From Beijerinckiaceae bacterium (GTDB taxonomy: Bacteria; Pseudomonadota; Alphaproteobacteria; Rhizobiales; Beijerinckiaceae): a DNA stretch of 64,000 bases. The notes beneath the pieces were generated by a model. The model was given only the letters and a program-made list of their open reading frames with translations. It did no database searches and was not told the origin of the DNA. Shown here in pieces: positions 53,275 through 61,713 of this stretch (the stretch's first letter is position 1; every line of letters begins with the position of its first letter). The DNA is taken from contig CANGBC010000004.1 of NCBI GenBank assembly GCA_947452005.1, positions 1 through 64,000 on the forward strand. The letters are read 5' to 3'. The position numbers were made by a program, and so were the translations under genes.

Positions 53275-54219
53275 ATGGCCAGTGTGATGGGAGACAGTGA
53301 TCTTCGCCGGCTGGAGCGCGAAGCAGAAAATGCCCGCGCGCGTCTGCACGAAACCATTGCCGAGATTCGTGACCCGCGCACGATCGACAATGCCAAGCTG
53401 GAGATGAAACATCGTGCCAATGAGGTGAAGGATCGCGCCTTGGAGTTTGTGCGCGAGCGGCGCGACGATGCGATGGAGAGCGGGCGTTCGCAATGGTCAG
53501 ATTTTTCGCGACGTGTGCAAATGAATGCGATGAACAATCCATGGCCGGTGCTGATGATTGGTGCTGGACTTGGCTGGCGCCTGTGGAAACGCCCGCCTGT
53601 GACAAGCGTGCTGATCGGGACAGGGCTTTGGCAGCTGTTCAAAAACTGGGATTCCGTGTCCGATCCCGATGTCAGCCAAATTGAGCGGCCCATAGCTGGT
53701 GTCGGTGAAACATTGACGCACGCCAAAGATGCCGTGGCCGCGCGTGTGTCTGATGTGGCGGATCGTGTTCAGGCGAGCGTGCAGCCCGTGATTGAACGTG
53801 CAGCGCCCTTGTTTGATGAGGACAATCGCGCGCGCCTGGGCATGCTGGCGCTGATGGCAGGCGCCGGGCTTTGCGTCGGTGGCCTGTTGCGCAATTCGCA
53901 AACCGCACAGCGCATGATGGATGAAGCCCGCGAGACGGCGCGCAACTTGGGCGAGTCGATTTCAGAGCTAGGTGATGAAATGGTGCCTGTGCGCAGTGCG
54001 CAGGACATGGCGGCCGAACACCCTTTGCTCCTGTCGATCATGGGCGTGGCCATTGGCGCTGTGCTGGGTGGCATGATCCGGCAGATGCCGACAGCCGGGG
54101 CTATTTCTGACCGCGCCACGCAGGTGGCTGAAAGTCTGCGCGAAACCGTGACGGGTGAAATGCCGCAGCACCGCGAGGCGCAAGCCCAGCGCGACCGCGT
54201 GATGGTTCACTCGCATTGA
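53275..54219 (+). CDS. DUF3618 domain protein
   Basis: 314 residues. The N-terminal DUF3618 segment is RRLEREAENARARLHETIAE at about residues 11-30, with helical, highly charged repeats after it and two hydrophobic patches (NPWPVLMIGAGLG near residue 88, MLALMAGAGLCVGGLL near residue 193). A third GLY-rich patch is at about 250-268. It looks like a membrane-associated stress or envelope protein. The start follows GAGGAGGA. It lies 12 bp upstream of a polyhydroxyalkanoate-system gene, suggesting a granule-surface or membrane role. Confidence 0.82.
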   Translation: MASVMGDSDLRRLEREAENARARLHETIAEIRDPRTIDNAKLEMKHRANEVKDRALEFVRERRDDAMESGRSQWSDFSRRVQMNAMNNPWPVLMIGAGLGWRLWKRPPVTSVLIGTGLWQLFKNWDSVSDPDVSQIERPIAGVGETLTHAKDAVAARVSDVADRVQASVQPVIERAAPLFDEDNRARLGMLALMAGAGLCVGGLLRNSQTAQRMMDEARETARNLGESISELGDEMVPVRSAQDMAAEHPLLLSIMGVAIGAVLGGMIRQMPTAGAISDRATQVAESLRETVTGEMPQHREAQAQRDRVMVHSH

Positions 54220-54231
54220 GGGGCAGGCCCT

Positions 54232-54555
54232 ATGGCGCGCGAGGTCAAGCTTTCCATTCCGCATGAACTGGGCGCAGAAGAAGCCAAGCGCCGCATTCAT
54301 GACGGGCTGGAGGCTTTGCGCGCCGAATATGGCACGCATTTTTCCACCGCAGATATTGTCTGGTCCGACACGAATGCGGATGTGAAAATTGCCGCCTTCG
54401 GGCAAAGTCTGACAACGGCCATTGATGTGGCGGATCGGCGTGTCGACGTCACGCTGCTCCTGCCCGTGCTGCTGGCGGGCTTTGCCGAGCGTGCGCGCAA
54501 TTTTCTGGAGGCCAAAGGCTCCGACATGTTGCGCCTGCCGCCGGGCAGCAGCTGA
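54232..54555 (+). CDS. Polyhydroxyalkanoic acid system family protein
   Basis: 107 residues matching the small PHA_gran_rgn-type family: VKLSIPHELGAEEAKRRIHD at the start and FGQSLTTAIDVADRRVDVTL in the middle. Such proteins are found with polyhydroxyalkanoate granules, with unclear activity. No synthase or depolymerase is in the window. Probably co-transcribed with the DUF3618 gene. Confidence 0.82.
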   Translation: MAREVKLSIPHELGAEEAKRRIHDGLEALRAEYGTHFSTADIVWSDTNADVKIAAFGQSLTTAIDVADRRVDVTLLLPVLLAGFAERARNFLEAKGSDMLRLPPGSS

Positions 54556-54610
54556 CGGAGCCGCGGCAATCGGTTATGAAGAGCGCAACGCTTTTCAGGA
54601 GCCTTGTCTC

Positions 54611-55495
54611 ATGGCCGCACGACAGCCCGTTGCTTTTCTGCCTGCACCCGCGCCCCATTGGGTGGGCGATGGCTTTTTCGTTGTGCCACTCTTTGCCGAT
54701 CTCGCCTTCAGCGAAGAGGTGAGCCCGTTCCTGATGCTTGATTATGCTGCGCCCACTGAATTTCCGCCGCGCACCAAACCACCCGGCGTTGGCGCGCATC
54801 CCCATCGCGGTTTTGAGACGGTGACGATTGTCTATCATGGTGAGGTGGAGCATCGCGACAGCGCGGGCAATGCCGGCACGATTGGTCCGGGCGATGTGCA
54901 ATGGATGACAGCAGGCGCTGGCCTGCTGCATGAAGAGTTTCACTCGCGCGAACAGACCAAACGCGGTGGCCTTGTGTCGATGGCGCAACTCTGGGTCAAT
55001 CTGCCAGCCAAGGACAAGTCTGCACCGCCCGCCTATCAGACCATTCTGAATGCGCAGATTCCGGTTGTGGATCTGGGTGGTGGCAGTCGCTTGCGTGTGG
55101 TGGCTGGCGCTTATGCAGATGCAAAAGGCCCGGCGCGCACTTTTTCAGATTTGCATGTCTGGGACATTGAGCTGAAAGCGGGTGCCGATGTCACGCTGCC
55201 CGTGGCTAGGGGTGACAATGTCACGGTCGCGCATTTTTCCGGCACGTTGCATGTGGTCGGGCAGGATTTGCCGCAGCCGGGCCTCCTCACCTTTGCCAAA
55301 GAGGGTGAGGCGATTGTTCTTCACGCCAAGAGTGACGTGAAATGCCTTGTGCTGGCTGGCAAGCCGCTGGGCGAACCGATTGCCGCACAGGGTCCGTTCG
55401 TCATGAATACGCAGGACGAGATTCGCCAAGCGATCATGGATTTCCGCGCCGGTAAAATGGGCCGCTTGGAAGATTTCGAGCCTCAGGGCGCGTAA
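54611..55495 (+). CDS. Pirin family protein
   Basis: 294 residues with two cupin domains. The N-terminal metal site is HPHRGFETVTIVYHGEVEH (three His and a Glu), followed by the GDVQWMTAGAGLLHEE motif. Bacterial pirins bind Fe(II) and some act as quercetin 2,3-dioxygenases or as regulators. I use ATG 54611; upstream frame overlaps the previous gene without similarity. The 3' end overlaps the convergent regulator gene by 13 bases. Confidence 0.88.
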   Translation: MAARQPVAFLPAPAPHWVGDGFFVVPLFADLAFSEEVSPFLMLDYAAPTEFPPRTKPPGVGAHPHRGFETVTIVYHGEVEHRDSAGNAGTIGPGDVQWMTAGAGLLHEEFHSREQTKRGGLVSMAQLWVNLPAKDKSAPPAYQTILNAQIPVVDLGGGSRLRVVAGAYADAKGPARTFSDLHVWDIELKAGADVTLPVARGDNVTVAHFSGTLHVVGQDLPQPGLLTFAKEGEAIVLHAKSDVKCLVLAGKPLGEPIAAQGPFVMNTQDEIRQAIMDFRAGKMGRLEDFEPQGA

Positions 55496-56361
55496 CGGAT
55501 CACGCCTGCATCTGACACGTCATAGCCTGTGAGCTCAGTTGCGCGTTGAGCAAAGCGATCATCGCGCAGCAGCGTCATCAGGCCTTGGATCGGTGGGCGG
55601 AAAAAATCTGCTTGCCGCATGACAAGATCGAAATGCTCAAATTGCAGCGGCACAAAATCAAGCCGCGCAGCTTTGGCAGCAGCGCGCGTGGCAATGCCGC
55701 AATCAGCCTTGCCGCTGGCAACAGCATTGGCGAGATCAGGACCAGTCAAACAGGCTGGCAATAAGAGATTAAGTGCGGCTGTATTGGTGCCAAGGCGCTG
55801 CAAGAGCACATCGAGCAGCATTTGCGCGCCAGCGCCTTTTTGCCGAACCGCCAAGCAGGCTTTTCTCGTCAGCACATCTTCGAGCGAGGAAATGTTTTTG
55901 GGATTGCCGGGTGCGACCAGCAGACCTTGCTCGCGCTTGGCGAAGTTGACCAGCACGCCGTCATGCAGGCCCGCCAGGCGGGCCACAACGCCCGGATTGG
56001 CGTCTTCGCGATCTGCCGCATGATAGTGAATCGCAGCCGCCAGCACTTCGCCGCGTAGCAGACGCTCGACACCCATTTCGCTGCCCTCGGGGAGGCTGGC
56101 GAGCCCCGAGGCTGATTCCCGCAAAGCCCATTCGAGAAGACCGTCCTGGCTGCCGCCGACAATCGGCGGGGCCGGGCGCGCTGTCATGCCGGCCGGCACG
56201 GCAAGCCCCGACAGGACCCAGCGGTCGAGCTCATGGCGGGGAAAGAGCCATTTGCCCGTGATTTTGGAGCCAGGAATCGCGCCCTCGGCCACAAGCTCAT
56301 AGAGCTTGCGCTCTTTGAGGCGCAGATAATCGGCAGCTTCGGCGGTTGTGAGCAGATCCAT
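55483..56361 (-). CDS. Helix-turn-helix regulator with periplasmic-binding-like effector domain (likely Mo/W sensing)
   Basis: 292 residues. An excisionase-type helix-turn-helix (LLTTAEAADYLRLKERKLYE, residues 3-22, then ITGKWLFPRHELDRWV) binds DNA. A PBP-like domain (about residues 85-285) resembles the domain fused to MoeA at 59695. Regulators of this design control molybdate or tungstate uptake. It is divergent from tupB with only 86 bp between, so it most likely regulates the tup operon. The start at 56361 is set by the HTH. Confidence 0.87.
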   Translation of the reverse strand: MDLLTTAEAADYLRLKERKLYELVAEGAIPGSKITGKWLFPRHELDRWVLSGLAVPAGMTARPAPPIVGGSQDGLLEWALRESASGLASLPEGSEMGVERLLRGEVLAAAIHYHAADREDANPGVVARLAGLHDGVLVNFAKREQGLLVAPGNPKNISSLEDVLTRKACLAVRQKGAGAQMLLDVLLQRLGTNTAALNLLLPACLTGPDLANAVASGKADCGIATRAAAKAARLDFVPLQFEHFDLVMRQADFFRPPIQGLMTLLRDDRFAQRATELTGYDVSDAGVIRYAP

Positions 56362-56401
56362 GCCTGCATTTATATGCGCCAGAGTGCACAAATTCAACCA
56401 T

Positions 56402-56431
56402 TTGACTTTATTCGTAACAAGAACCCTATCT
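56402..56431 (+). promoter_or_regulatory. Candidate promoter of the tup operon
   Basis: TTGACT (56402-56407) and CTATCT (56426-56431) with an 18-base spacer lie in the 86-bp region between the divergent regulator and tupB. Matches are fair, not strong. The regulator presumably binds close to here. Confidence 0.4.
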
Positions 56432-56447
56432 GGCGCCGGAGAGCATC

Positions 56448-57140
56448 ATGATGGAAGGGTCTGGCGCCCTGCAGCTCGTCCTTTCGGGCGATCCGGCGCT
56501 TTATGCAGTTGTCCGCCTGTCGCTGGTCGTCAGCCTGAGCGCCGTGGCTGTGGCCGCGCTCATCGGCATGCCGCTGGGCGGGCTGATCGCGCTTACCCGT
56601 TTTCCGGGCCGCGCAGGCGTGATTGTTCTGCTCAATGCTTTTATGGGCCTGCCGCCAGTGGTGGTGGGTCTCGCCGTCTTTCTCCTGCTGTCGCGTTCGG
56701 GCCCGCTGGGCGCGTGGGGGCTGCTGTTCACGCCAACCGCCATGGTGATGGCGCAGGCCGTTCTCATCACGCCGATCATTGCCGCGTTGACGCGCCAGAG
56801 TGTTGAAGATTTGTGGAGCGAATATCGCGACGAGCTGAATGCCATGGGCGTCGGCCCGTTCCAGCGTTTGCTGACGCTGCTCTATGATGCGCGCATTGCG
56901 CTGGTCACCGTCCTTCTTGCGGGCTTTGGCCGTGCGGCTGCCGAAGTCGGCGCTGTGATGATTGTGGGAGGCAATATCAACGGCTTCACGCGTGTGATGA
57001 CGACAGCCATTGCGCTGGAGACATCGAAAGGCGATCTGCCGCTCGCCATGGGCTTGGGGCTCATTCTGATCATCATCGTCTTTGCGATGAACGCCAGCGC
57101 TTGGGGCTTGCGGCTTTATGCGGAAAGGCGGATCGGATGA
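56448..57140 (+). CDS. tupB: Tungstate ABC transporter permease
   Basis: 230 residues, about six membrane segments, a permease of the TupB family that imports tungstate (or molybdate). The cytoplasmic EAA-like loop is in ELNAMGVGPFQRLLTLLYDA followed by GFGRAAAEVGAVMIVGGNIN, a stretch typical of tungstate permeases. The start at 56448 follows CCGGAGAG. Its stop overlaps the next start (ATGA). Assignment rests on the gene order with TupC and TupA. Confidence 0.88.
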   Translation: MMEGSGALQLVLSGDPALYAVVRLSLVVSLSAVAVAALIGMPLGGLIALTRFPGRAGVIVLLNAFMGLPPVVVGLAVFLLLSRSGPLGAWGLLFTPTAMVMAQAVLITPIIAALTRQSVEDLWSEYRDELNAMGVGPFQRLLTLLYDARIALVTVLLAGFGRAAAEVGAVMIVGGNINGFTRVMTTAIALETSKGDLPLAMGLGLILIIIVFAMNASAWGLRLYAERRIG

Positions 57141-57853
57141 GTGATCTGCCGCTCTCATTCTCGAAGGTTTCTTATGCGGTCGGCGCCACGCCGATTCTGC
57201 GCGATGTTGATCTTGTGGTGCGCGCGGGTGCGCCGACTTTTATCATCGGGCCGAATGGCTCGGGCAAATCCACGCTTCTGCGCTTTGCCATGGGGTTGAT
57301 TGCGCCGACGTCGGGCATGATCGACTGGAATGGTTCGCGCGATCCAGCACCGCGCCGCCGCGCGATTGTGTTTCAGCATCCGGTCTTGTTGCGCCGCTCT
57401 GTGGCGGCCAATCTCACCTATGCGCTCGATCAGGCAGGCGTCGAAAAGTCCAAGCAGGACGGGCGTTGCGCGCAATTGCTGGAGCTTGTTGGTCTGTTGG
57501 ATCTGGCGGATCGCCCGGCGCGACGCCTGTCAGGTGGCGAACGACAAAAGCTTGCTTTTGCCCGCGCGCTGGCGCGCACACCTGAATTGCTCATTCTGGA
57601 TGAGCCAACCGCGAGCCTTGATCCCTCCGCCACGCTCGCTCTCGAACAGCTCATCACCACGGCCGCGCGTGAGGGCATTAAAATTCTGATGGCCTCGCAT
57701 GATCTTGGTCAGGTGCGCCGTCTGGCTGGCGATATTGTGTTTCTGCATCGCGGTCGGATTTTGGAAGTGGCGAGTGCGAAAGATTTCTTCGAGCAACCCC
57801 GCAGCGCGCAGGCATCAGCCTTTTTGCGCGGCGATCTTATCACGGAGGACTGA
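57137..57853 (+). CDS. tupC: Tungstate ABC transporter ATP-binding protein
   Basis: 238 residues with Walker A GPNGSGKSTLL, Q-loop IVFQHPVLLRRS, signature LSGGERQKLAFARAL, Walker B LLILDEPTASLD and switch His in ASHDLGQVRR. The start overlaps tupB by four bases, so translation is coupled. It drives import with the TupB permease. Confidence 0.9.
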   Translation: MSDLPLSFSKVSYAVGATPILRDVDLVVRAGAPTFIIGPNGSGKSTLLRFAMGLIAPTSGMIDWNGSRDPAPRRRAIVFQHPVLLRRSVAANLTYALDQAGVEKSKQDGRCAQLLELVGLLDLADRPARRLSGGERQKLAFARALARTPELLILDEPTASLDPSATLALEQLITTAAREGIKILMASHDLGQVRRLAGDIVFLHRGRILEVASAKDFFEQPRSAQASAFLRGDLITED

Positions 57854-57854
57854 T

Positions 57855-58664
57855 ATGCGTTTTCTGATTTCAGCTTTGACCATTGCCTGCCTGACATTTG
57901 GTGCGCAGGCACAAGACAAGACGATCACCATTGCCTCGACCACATCGACGCAGGATTCCGGCCTCTTCAATCATCTGCTGCCGGCCTTCAAAGCCAAGAC
58001 AGGCATTGATGTGAAGGTGATTGCGCAAGGCACAGGGCAGGCGCTCGACACTGCACGTCGGGGTGACGCGGATGTTGTCTTTGTTCATGCCAAATCGGCC
58101 GAAGAGAAGTTTCTCGCTGAAGGCTTCGGCGTGAAGCGTTTCGACGTCATGTATAATGACTTTGTGCTGGTGGGCCCCGCGAGTGATCCGGCTGGCATCA
58201 AAGGCTCGAAAGACATTGTTGGTTCTTTGAAAGCTGTTCAGGCCAAGGCTGCGCCCTTTGTGTCGCGTGGCGACAAGTCGGGCACCCATCTGGCGGAGCT
58301 CGCGCTGTGGAAAGATGCAGGCCTCGACCCCGCAGGCGCCAAGGCTGATTGGTACAAGGAAATCGGCCAAGGCATGGGCGCGGCGCTCAATACGGCCAAG
58401 GCGATGGGCGCTTATGTTTTGTCGGATCGCGGCACGTGGATTTCCTTCAAGGGCAAGGATGGTCTCATCATTGCGGTTGAAGGCGACACCAAGCTTTTCA
58501 ATCAATATGGCGTGATGCTGGTGAACCCCGCCAAGCACCCGCATGTGAAAGCCGATCTGGGTCAGGCCTTTGTTGATTATGTGATCTCGGCCGAGGGGCA
58601 GAAGGTGATTGCTGATTACAAAATCGAAGGCCAGCAGCTCTTCTTCCCCAACGCGGGCAAGTGA
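57855..58664 (+). CDS. tupA: Tungstate-binding periplasmic protein
   Basis: 269 residues with a signal peptide ending GAQA. The oxyanion-binding loop IASTTSTQDSGLFNHLLP is the TupA hallmark (TTT/STxxSGL), and VIAQGTGQALDTARRGDADV follows. TupA proteins prefer tungstate over molybdate by a large factor in characterised cases. The start lies one base after the tupC stop. Gene order here is regulator-BCA, with the binding protein last. Confidence 0.88.
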   Translation: MRFLISALTIACLTFGAQAQDKTITIASTTSTQDSGLFNHLLPAFKAKTGIDVKVIAQGTGQALDTARRGDADVVFVHAKSAEEKFLAEGFGVKRFDVMYNDFVLVGPASDPAGIKGSKDIVGSLKAVQAKAAPFVSRGDKSGTHLAELALWKDAGLDPAGAKADWYKEIGQGMGAALNTAKAMGAYVLSDRGTWISFKGKDGLIIAVEGDTKLFNQYGVMLVNPAKHPHVKADLGQAFVDYVISAEGQKVIADYKIEGQQLFFPNAGK

Positions 58665-58717
58665 TCTTTCGGGCGGCGGGTTTGCAAGATCCGCCGCCCG
58701 CGTTACACCTTCGGGCC

Positions 58718-59698
58718 ATGAGTGCCCTTCTTTCCTATGATCATGCGCTGGAGCGCTTGCTAGCCGAGCTGACACCTGTCAGCGCGCAGTCGCGCGCGCT
58801 CGCGCAAGCAGCAGGATGTGTGGCAGCGCAGGATGTGCACGTGGCCCAGCCTGTGCCCGCGCAGGCTATGGCGCTGCGCGATGGTTATGAAATGCAGGCG
58901 CAGGAGATTGCGGGCGCGTCCTCTTATGCGCCGGTTGTCCTGTCGGCTGCACCGCGTTTTGTGCATGCGGGTGATGCGCTTTCGGCGTCTTGCGATTGTG
59001 TTGTGGAAGCCAGTGGCGTTGATCTCGATGGGCCGCTCCCGCAGGCTTTGGTGGAATCTTTCCCCGGTGAGAATATCCGCCGTGCGGGTGAAGATTTTGC
59101 GCAAGGCGCTTTGCTGTTGCGTTCTGGGGAAGTGGTCTCGGCGCACCATGCTCTGTTGCTCGCACTGGCAGGCGTGGCCGACGTGTCCGTGCGCGCACCA
59201 GTGATTGCATTGCGCGGTGAAGATGGTGCGCTGAAAAACTGGCTCGCAGATCAGCTCGCGCATGCAGGCGCAAATCTGGATGGTGCGCCTGATTTCGTCA
59301 TTGCACTCGGTGCGTCTGAGAATGCGCAGCAACTGGCGCTGGAGCCGGGGCGCGAGATTGTTTTGGCGCAAGAGGCAGACGGGCCGATGATTGGCATGCC
59401 CGCGCGCCTCGATCAGGCCTTTGCTGCGCTCCATGCCTTCATCTGGCCCGCGCTTGTGAGTCTCTCCGGGATTGTGCGGGTTGAAAAAAGCCTGCCGCTC
59501 GCTCAGAAAATCGCCAGCCGCGTGGGTGTGACGGAGCTGGCTTTATTCGAAGAGCGGGAAGGTCACTTCCATCTGCTTGCTCTGGGTGATCTGCCCTTGC
59601 AATCTCTGGTGCGTGCCACACATGTCAGCCTGATCGGTGCCATGAGTGAAGGCCATGGCGCGGGTGAGATGATGACAGCCTTTCCGGTTCGCGCATGA
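58718..59698 (+). CDS. Degenerate MoeA-like protein
   Basis: 326 residues. The N-terminal part follows MoeA domains I and II: an RAMDGYA-like site appears as MALRDGYEM, and NIRRAGEDFAQGALLLRSGE with HHALLLALAGVADVSV is recognisable. From about residue 170 the molybdopterin-binding domain III is eroded: the LSGGxSxG loop is missing. It therefore probably cannot insert metal alone. Its stop overlaps the start of a complete MoeA by ATGA, so the pair may form a heterodimer, since MoeA active sites lie between subunits. Confidence 0.8.
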   Translation: MSALLSYDHALERLLAELTPVSAQSRALAQAAGCVAAQDVHVAQPVPAQAMALRDGYEMQAQEIAGASSYAPVVLSAAPRFVHAGDALSASCDCVVEASGVDLDGPLPQALVESFPGENIRRAGEDFAQGALLLRSGEVVSAHHALLLALAGVADVSVRAPVIALRGEDGALKNWLADQLAHAGANLDGAPDFVIALGASENAQQLALEPGREIVLAQEADGPMIGMPARLDQAFAALHAFIWPALVSLSGIVRVEKSLPLAQKIASRVGVTELALFEEREGHFHLLALGDLPLQSLVRATHVSLIGAMSEGHGAGEMMTAFPVRA

Positions 59699-61638
59699 CC
59701 AACAAGCCAGATGCCAGCCTTGCGCAGGACCAGTTCCTGTCCATCCTCTCGCGCGAAGATGCGCTGACGCGTTTTGAGGCGGCGCTGTTTCCGCGTGCGC
59801 TGAGCACAGAGCGTGTGGCGCTGGCTGAAGCACTGGGTCGCGCACTCGCGCAAGATGTGCGTGCACCCATCGATGTGCCGCCCTTTGATCGCTCGAATGT
59901 TGATGGCTTTGCCGTGCGCGCGGCTGATCTGGCGCAGGCGTCAGAAGCCAATCCTGTGCGCCTCGCGCTCAATGACGAAGTGATTGCTTGCGGCACGGCA
60001 CCTAGACTCGTTGTTGCGCCTATGACTGCAACACCCATTGCAACAGGTGGCCCTGTGCCGCGTGGGGCTGATGCGATTGTCATGATCGAGCAAACGCAGC
60101 CTTTGGATGGTGCAATTGATGTGCGCCGCGCGGTGAGTGCTGGCCAGTTCATATCGTCGGCGGGCACCGATATGGCGCGCGGTGAAACCGTGTTGCGCGC
60201 AGGCGCGGTGATTGGCGCGCGTGAAATCGGCATGCTGGCTGCTTGCGGCATTGCGCAGATTGATGTCACGCGCATTCCGCGTGTCGCCATTCTCTCGACC
60301 GGTGATGAGCTGGTGCAGCCGGGTGGCGTGCTACAGCCCGCACAAATCTTCGATACCAACGGCCCGATTGTCGCTGCCGCTGTGCGCGAAAATGGCGGTG
60401 AGCCGATTTTCCTGGGCCATGTCGCGGATGATGAAGCTGCACTTGAGACGGCCATGCGTGACGCGCTGGCAGCTCACGACATGCTGATCTTGTCGGGTGG
60501 CACGTCCAAAGGTGCAGGAGATTACACGCATCGCATTCTGTCGCGGCTTGGCCAAATCATTGCGCATGGTGTTGCGCTCAAGCCCGGCAAGCCTTTGTGT
60601 CTGGCGGTGTGTGATGGCAAGCCCGTTGTCATTCTCCCGGGCTTTCCGACGTCGGCTATGTTCACTTTCCACGATATGATCGTGCCATCACTGCGCCGCA
60701 TGGCGGGATTGCCTGCGCGCAAGGATGCAAAAGTGGACGCGCGCGTGCCGGTGCGCATTGCCTCTGAATTGGGCCGCGCCGAATTTGTCATGGTTGCGCT
60801 GGTCGAGGGCGCAGATGGTTTGCTGGCTTACCCCACGGGTAAGGGCTCGGGCGCGATCACCAGCTTTGCGCAGGCCGATGGTTTCTTGCGCATTGATGCG
60901 CTGGCCGATCATATGGCGGCAGGCACATCAACCGAAGTGACTTTGTTCACGCCGCACGTGCGCGTGCCCGATCTCACGATTATCGGCTCGCATTGCACGG
61001 GGCTTGATGTGGCGATGGCACCCGTGGCGCGTGCGGGTTTTGCCGCGCGCATCATCGCGGTGGGTTCACTCGGCGGATTGGCAGCCGCCAAGCGCGGAGA
61101 ATGCGATATTGCCCCCATTCATCTCTTTGATGGCAAGAGCGAGACTTATAACCAGCCGTTCCTCAGCGAGGGGCTTGAGCTTGTCGAAGGCTGGCGGCGC
61201 ATGCAGGGCATCGTCTTTCGCAAAGATGATGCGCGCTTTGCGGGGCTGGATGCGCGCGGCGCCGTCGCCAAGGCGATCGCTGATCCGCTCTGTCTGATGG
61301 TCAACCGCAATCAGGGCGCAGGCACACGCATTCTGCTGGATCGCCTGCTCGCAGGTGTGAAGCCCGAAGGTTATTGGAACCAGCCGAAATCACATAATGC
61401 CGTGGCCGCTGCTGTCGCGCAGGGGCGTGCCGATTGGGGCATGACGATTGCGCCTGTGGCTGAGGCTTATGGTCTGGCGTTCTTGCCTTTTTCTGAAGAG
61501 CATTATGATCTGGCACTGGTGAGTGCGCGCAAGAACAAGCCTGCGGTGCAGGCGCTTTTGCAGTCGTTGCGCTCGGACGAGACTAAGAAAGCCTTGATCG
61601 AGGCGGGCTTCTCCCCTGCTTCGTCATTGCGAGCGTAG
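59695..61638 (+). CDS. moeA: MoeA molybdotransferase fused to a periplasmic-binding-like domain
   Basis: 647 residues against about 410 for MoeA. Residues about 18-425 are a full MoeA that inserts Mo/W into adenylylated molybdopterin: PPFDRSNVDGFAVRAADL, PRGADAIVMIEQ, AILSTGDELV and LILSGGTSKGAGDYT. Residues about 430-640 form a PBP-like oxyanion-type domain (TIIGSHCTGLDVAMAPVARA, NQGAGTRILLDRLL), like that of the regulator at 55483. The fusion may select the metal or hand it on. The last five codons (SSLRA) and the stop lie in a dispersed palindromic repeat, so the C-terminus has been rewritten by the repeat. Confidence 0.9.
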   Translation: MTNKPDASLAQDQFLSILSREDALTRFEAALFPRALSTERVALAEALGRALAQDVRAPIDVPPFDRSNVDGFAVRAADLAQASEANPVRLALNDEVIACGTAPRLVVAPMTATPIATGGPVPRGADAIVMIEQTQPLDGAIDVRRAVSAGQFISSAGTDMARGETVLRAGAVIGAREIGMLAACGIAQIDVTRIPRVAILSTGDELVQPGGVLQPAQIFDTNGPIVAAAVRENGGEPIFLGHVADDEAALETAMRDALAAHDMLILSGGTSKGAGDYTHRILSRLGQIIAHGVALKPGKPLCLAVCDGKPVVILPGFPTSAMFTFHDMIVPSLRRMAGLPARKDAKVDARVPVRIASELGRAEFVMVALVEGADGLLAYPTGKGSGAITSFAQADGFLRIDALADHMAAGTSTEVTLFTPHVRVPDLTIIGSHCTGLDVAMAPVARAGFAARIIAVGSLGGLAAAKRGECDIAPIHLFDGKSETYNQPFLSEGLELVEGWRRMQGIVFRKDDARFAGLDARGAVAKAIADPLCLMVNRNQGAGTRILLDRLLAGVKPEGYWNQPKSHNAVAAAVAQGRADWGMTIAPVAEAYGLAFLPFSEEHYDLALVSARKNKPAVQALLQSLRSDETKKALIEAGFSPASSLRA

Positions 61639-61711
61639 CGAAGCAATCCATAGCACCAAGCTTGCGAGGTATGGATTGCCGCGTCGGCCTGCGGCCTCCT
61701 CGCAATGACGA
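61621..61711. repeat. Dispersed palindromic repeat (nested inverted repeats)
   Basis: Outer arms TCGTCATTGCGAG (61621-61633) and CTCGCAATGACGA (61699-61711) are exact reverse complements. Inner arms GCAATCCAT (61643-61651) and ATGGATTGC (61671-61679) also pair. CGTCATTGCGAG...GCAATCCAT elements of this form are widespread in Bradyrhizobium-like genomes, as far as I recall. This copy sits between the ends of convergent moeA and mobA, includes the moeA stop codon, and may serve as a terminator for both. Confidence 0.85.
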
Positions 61712-61713
61712 GC

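Noticed and set aside
52830-53726. Longer version of the glycine-zipper lipoprotein gene
   Set aside because: The extra N-terminal 200 residues are antisense to the DUF3618 gene; the lipoprotein signal and the AAAGGAGG site fix the start at 53120.
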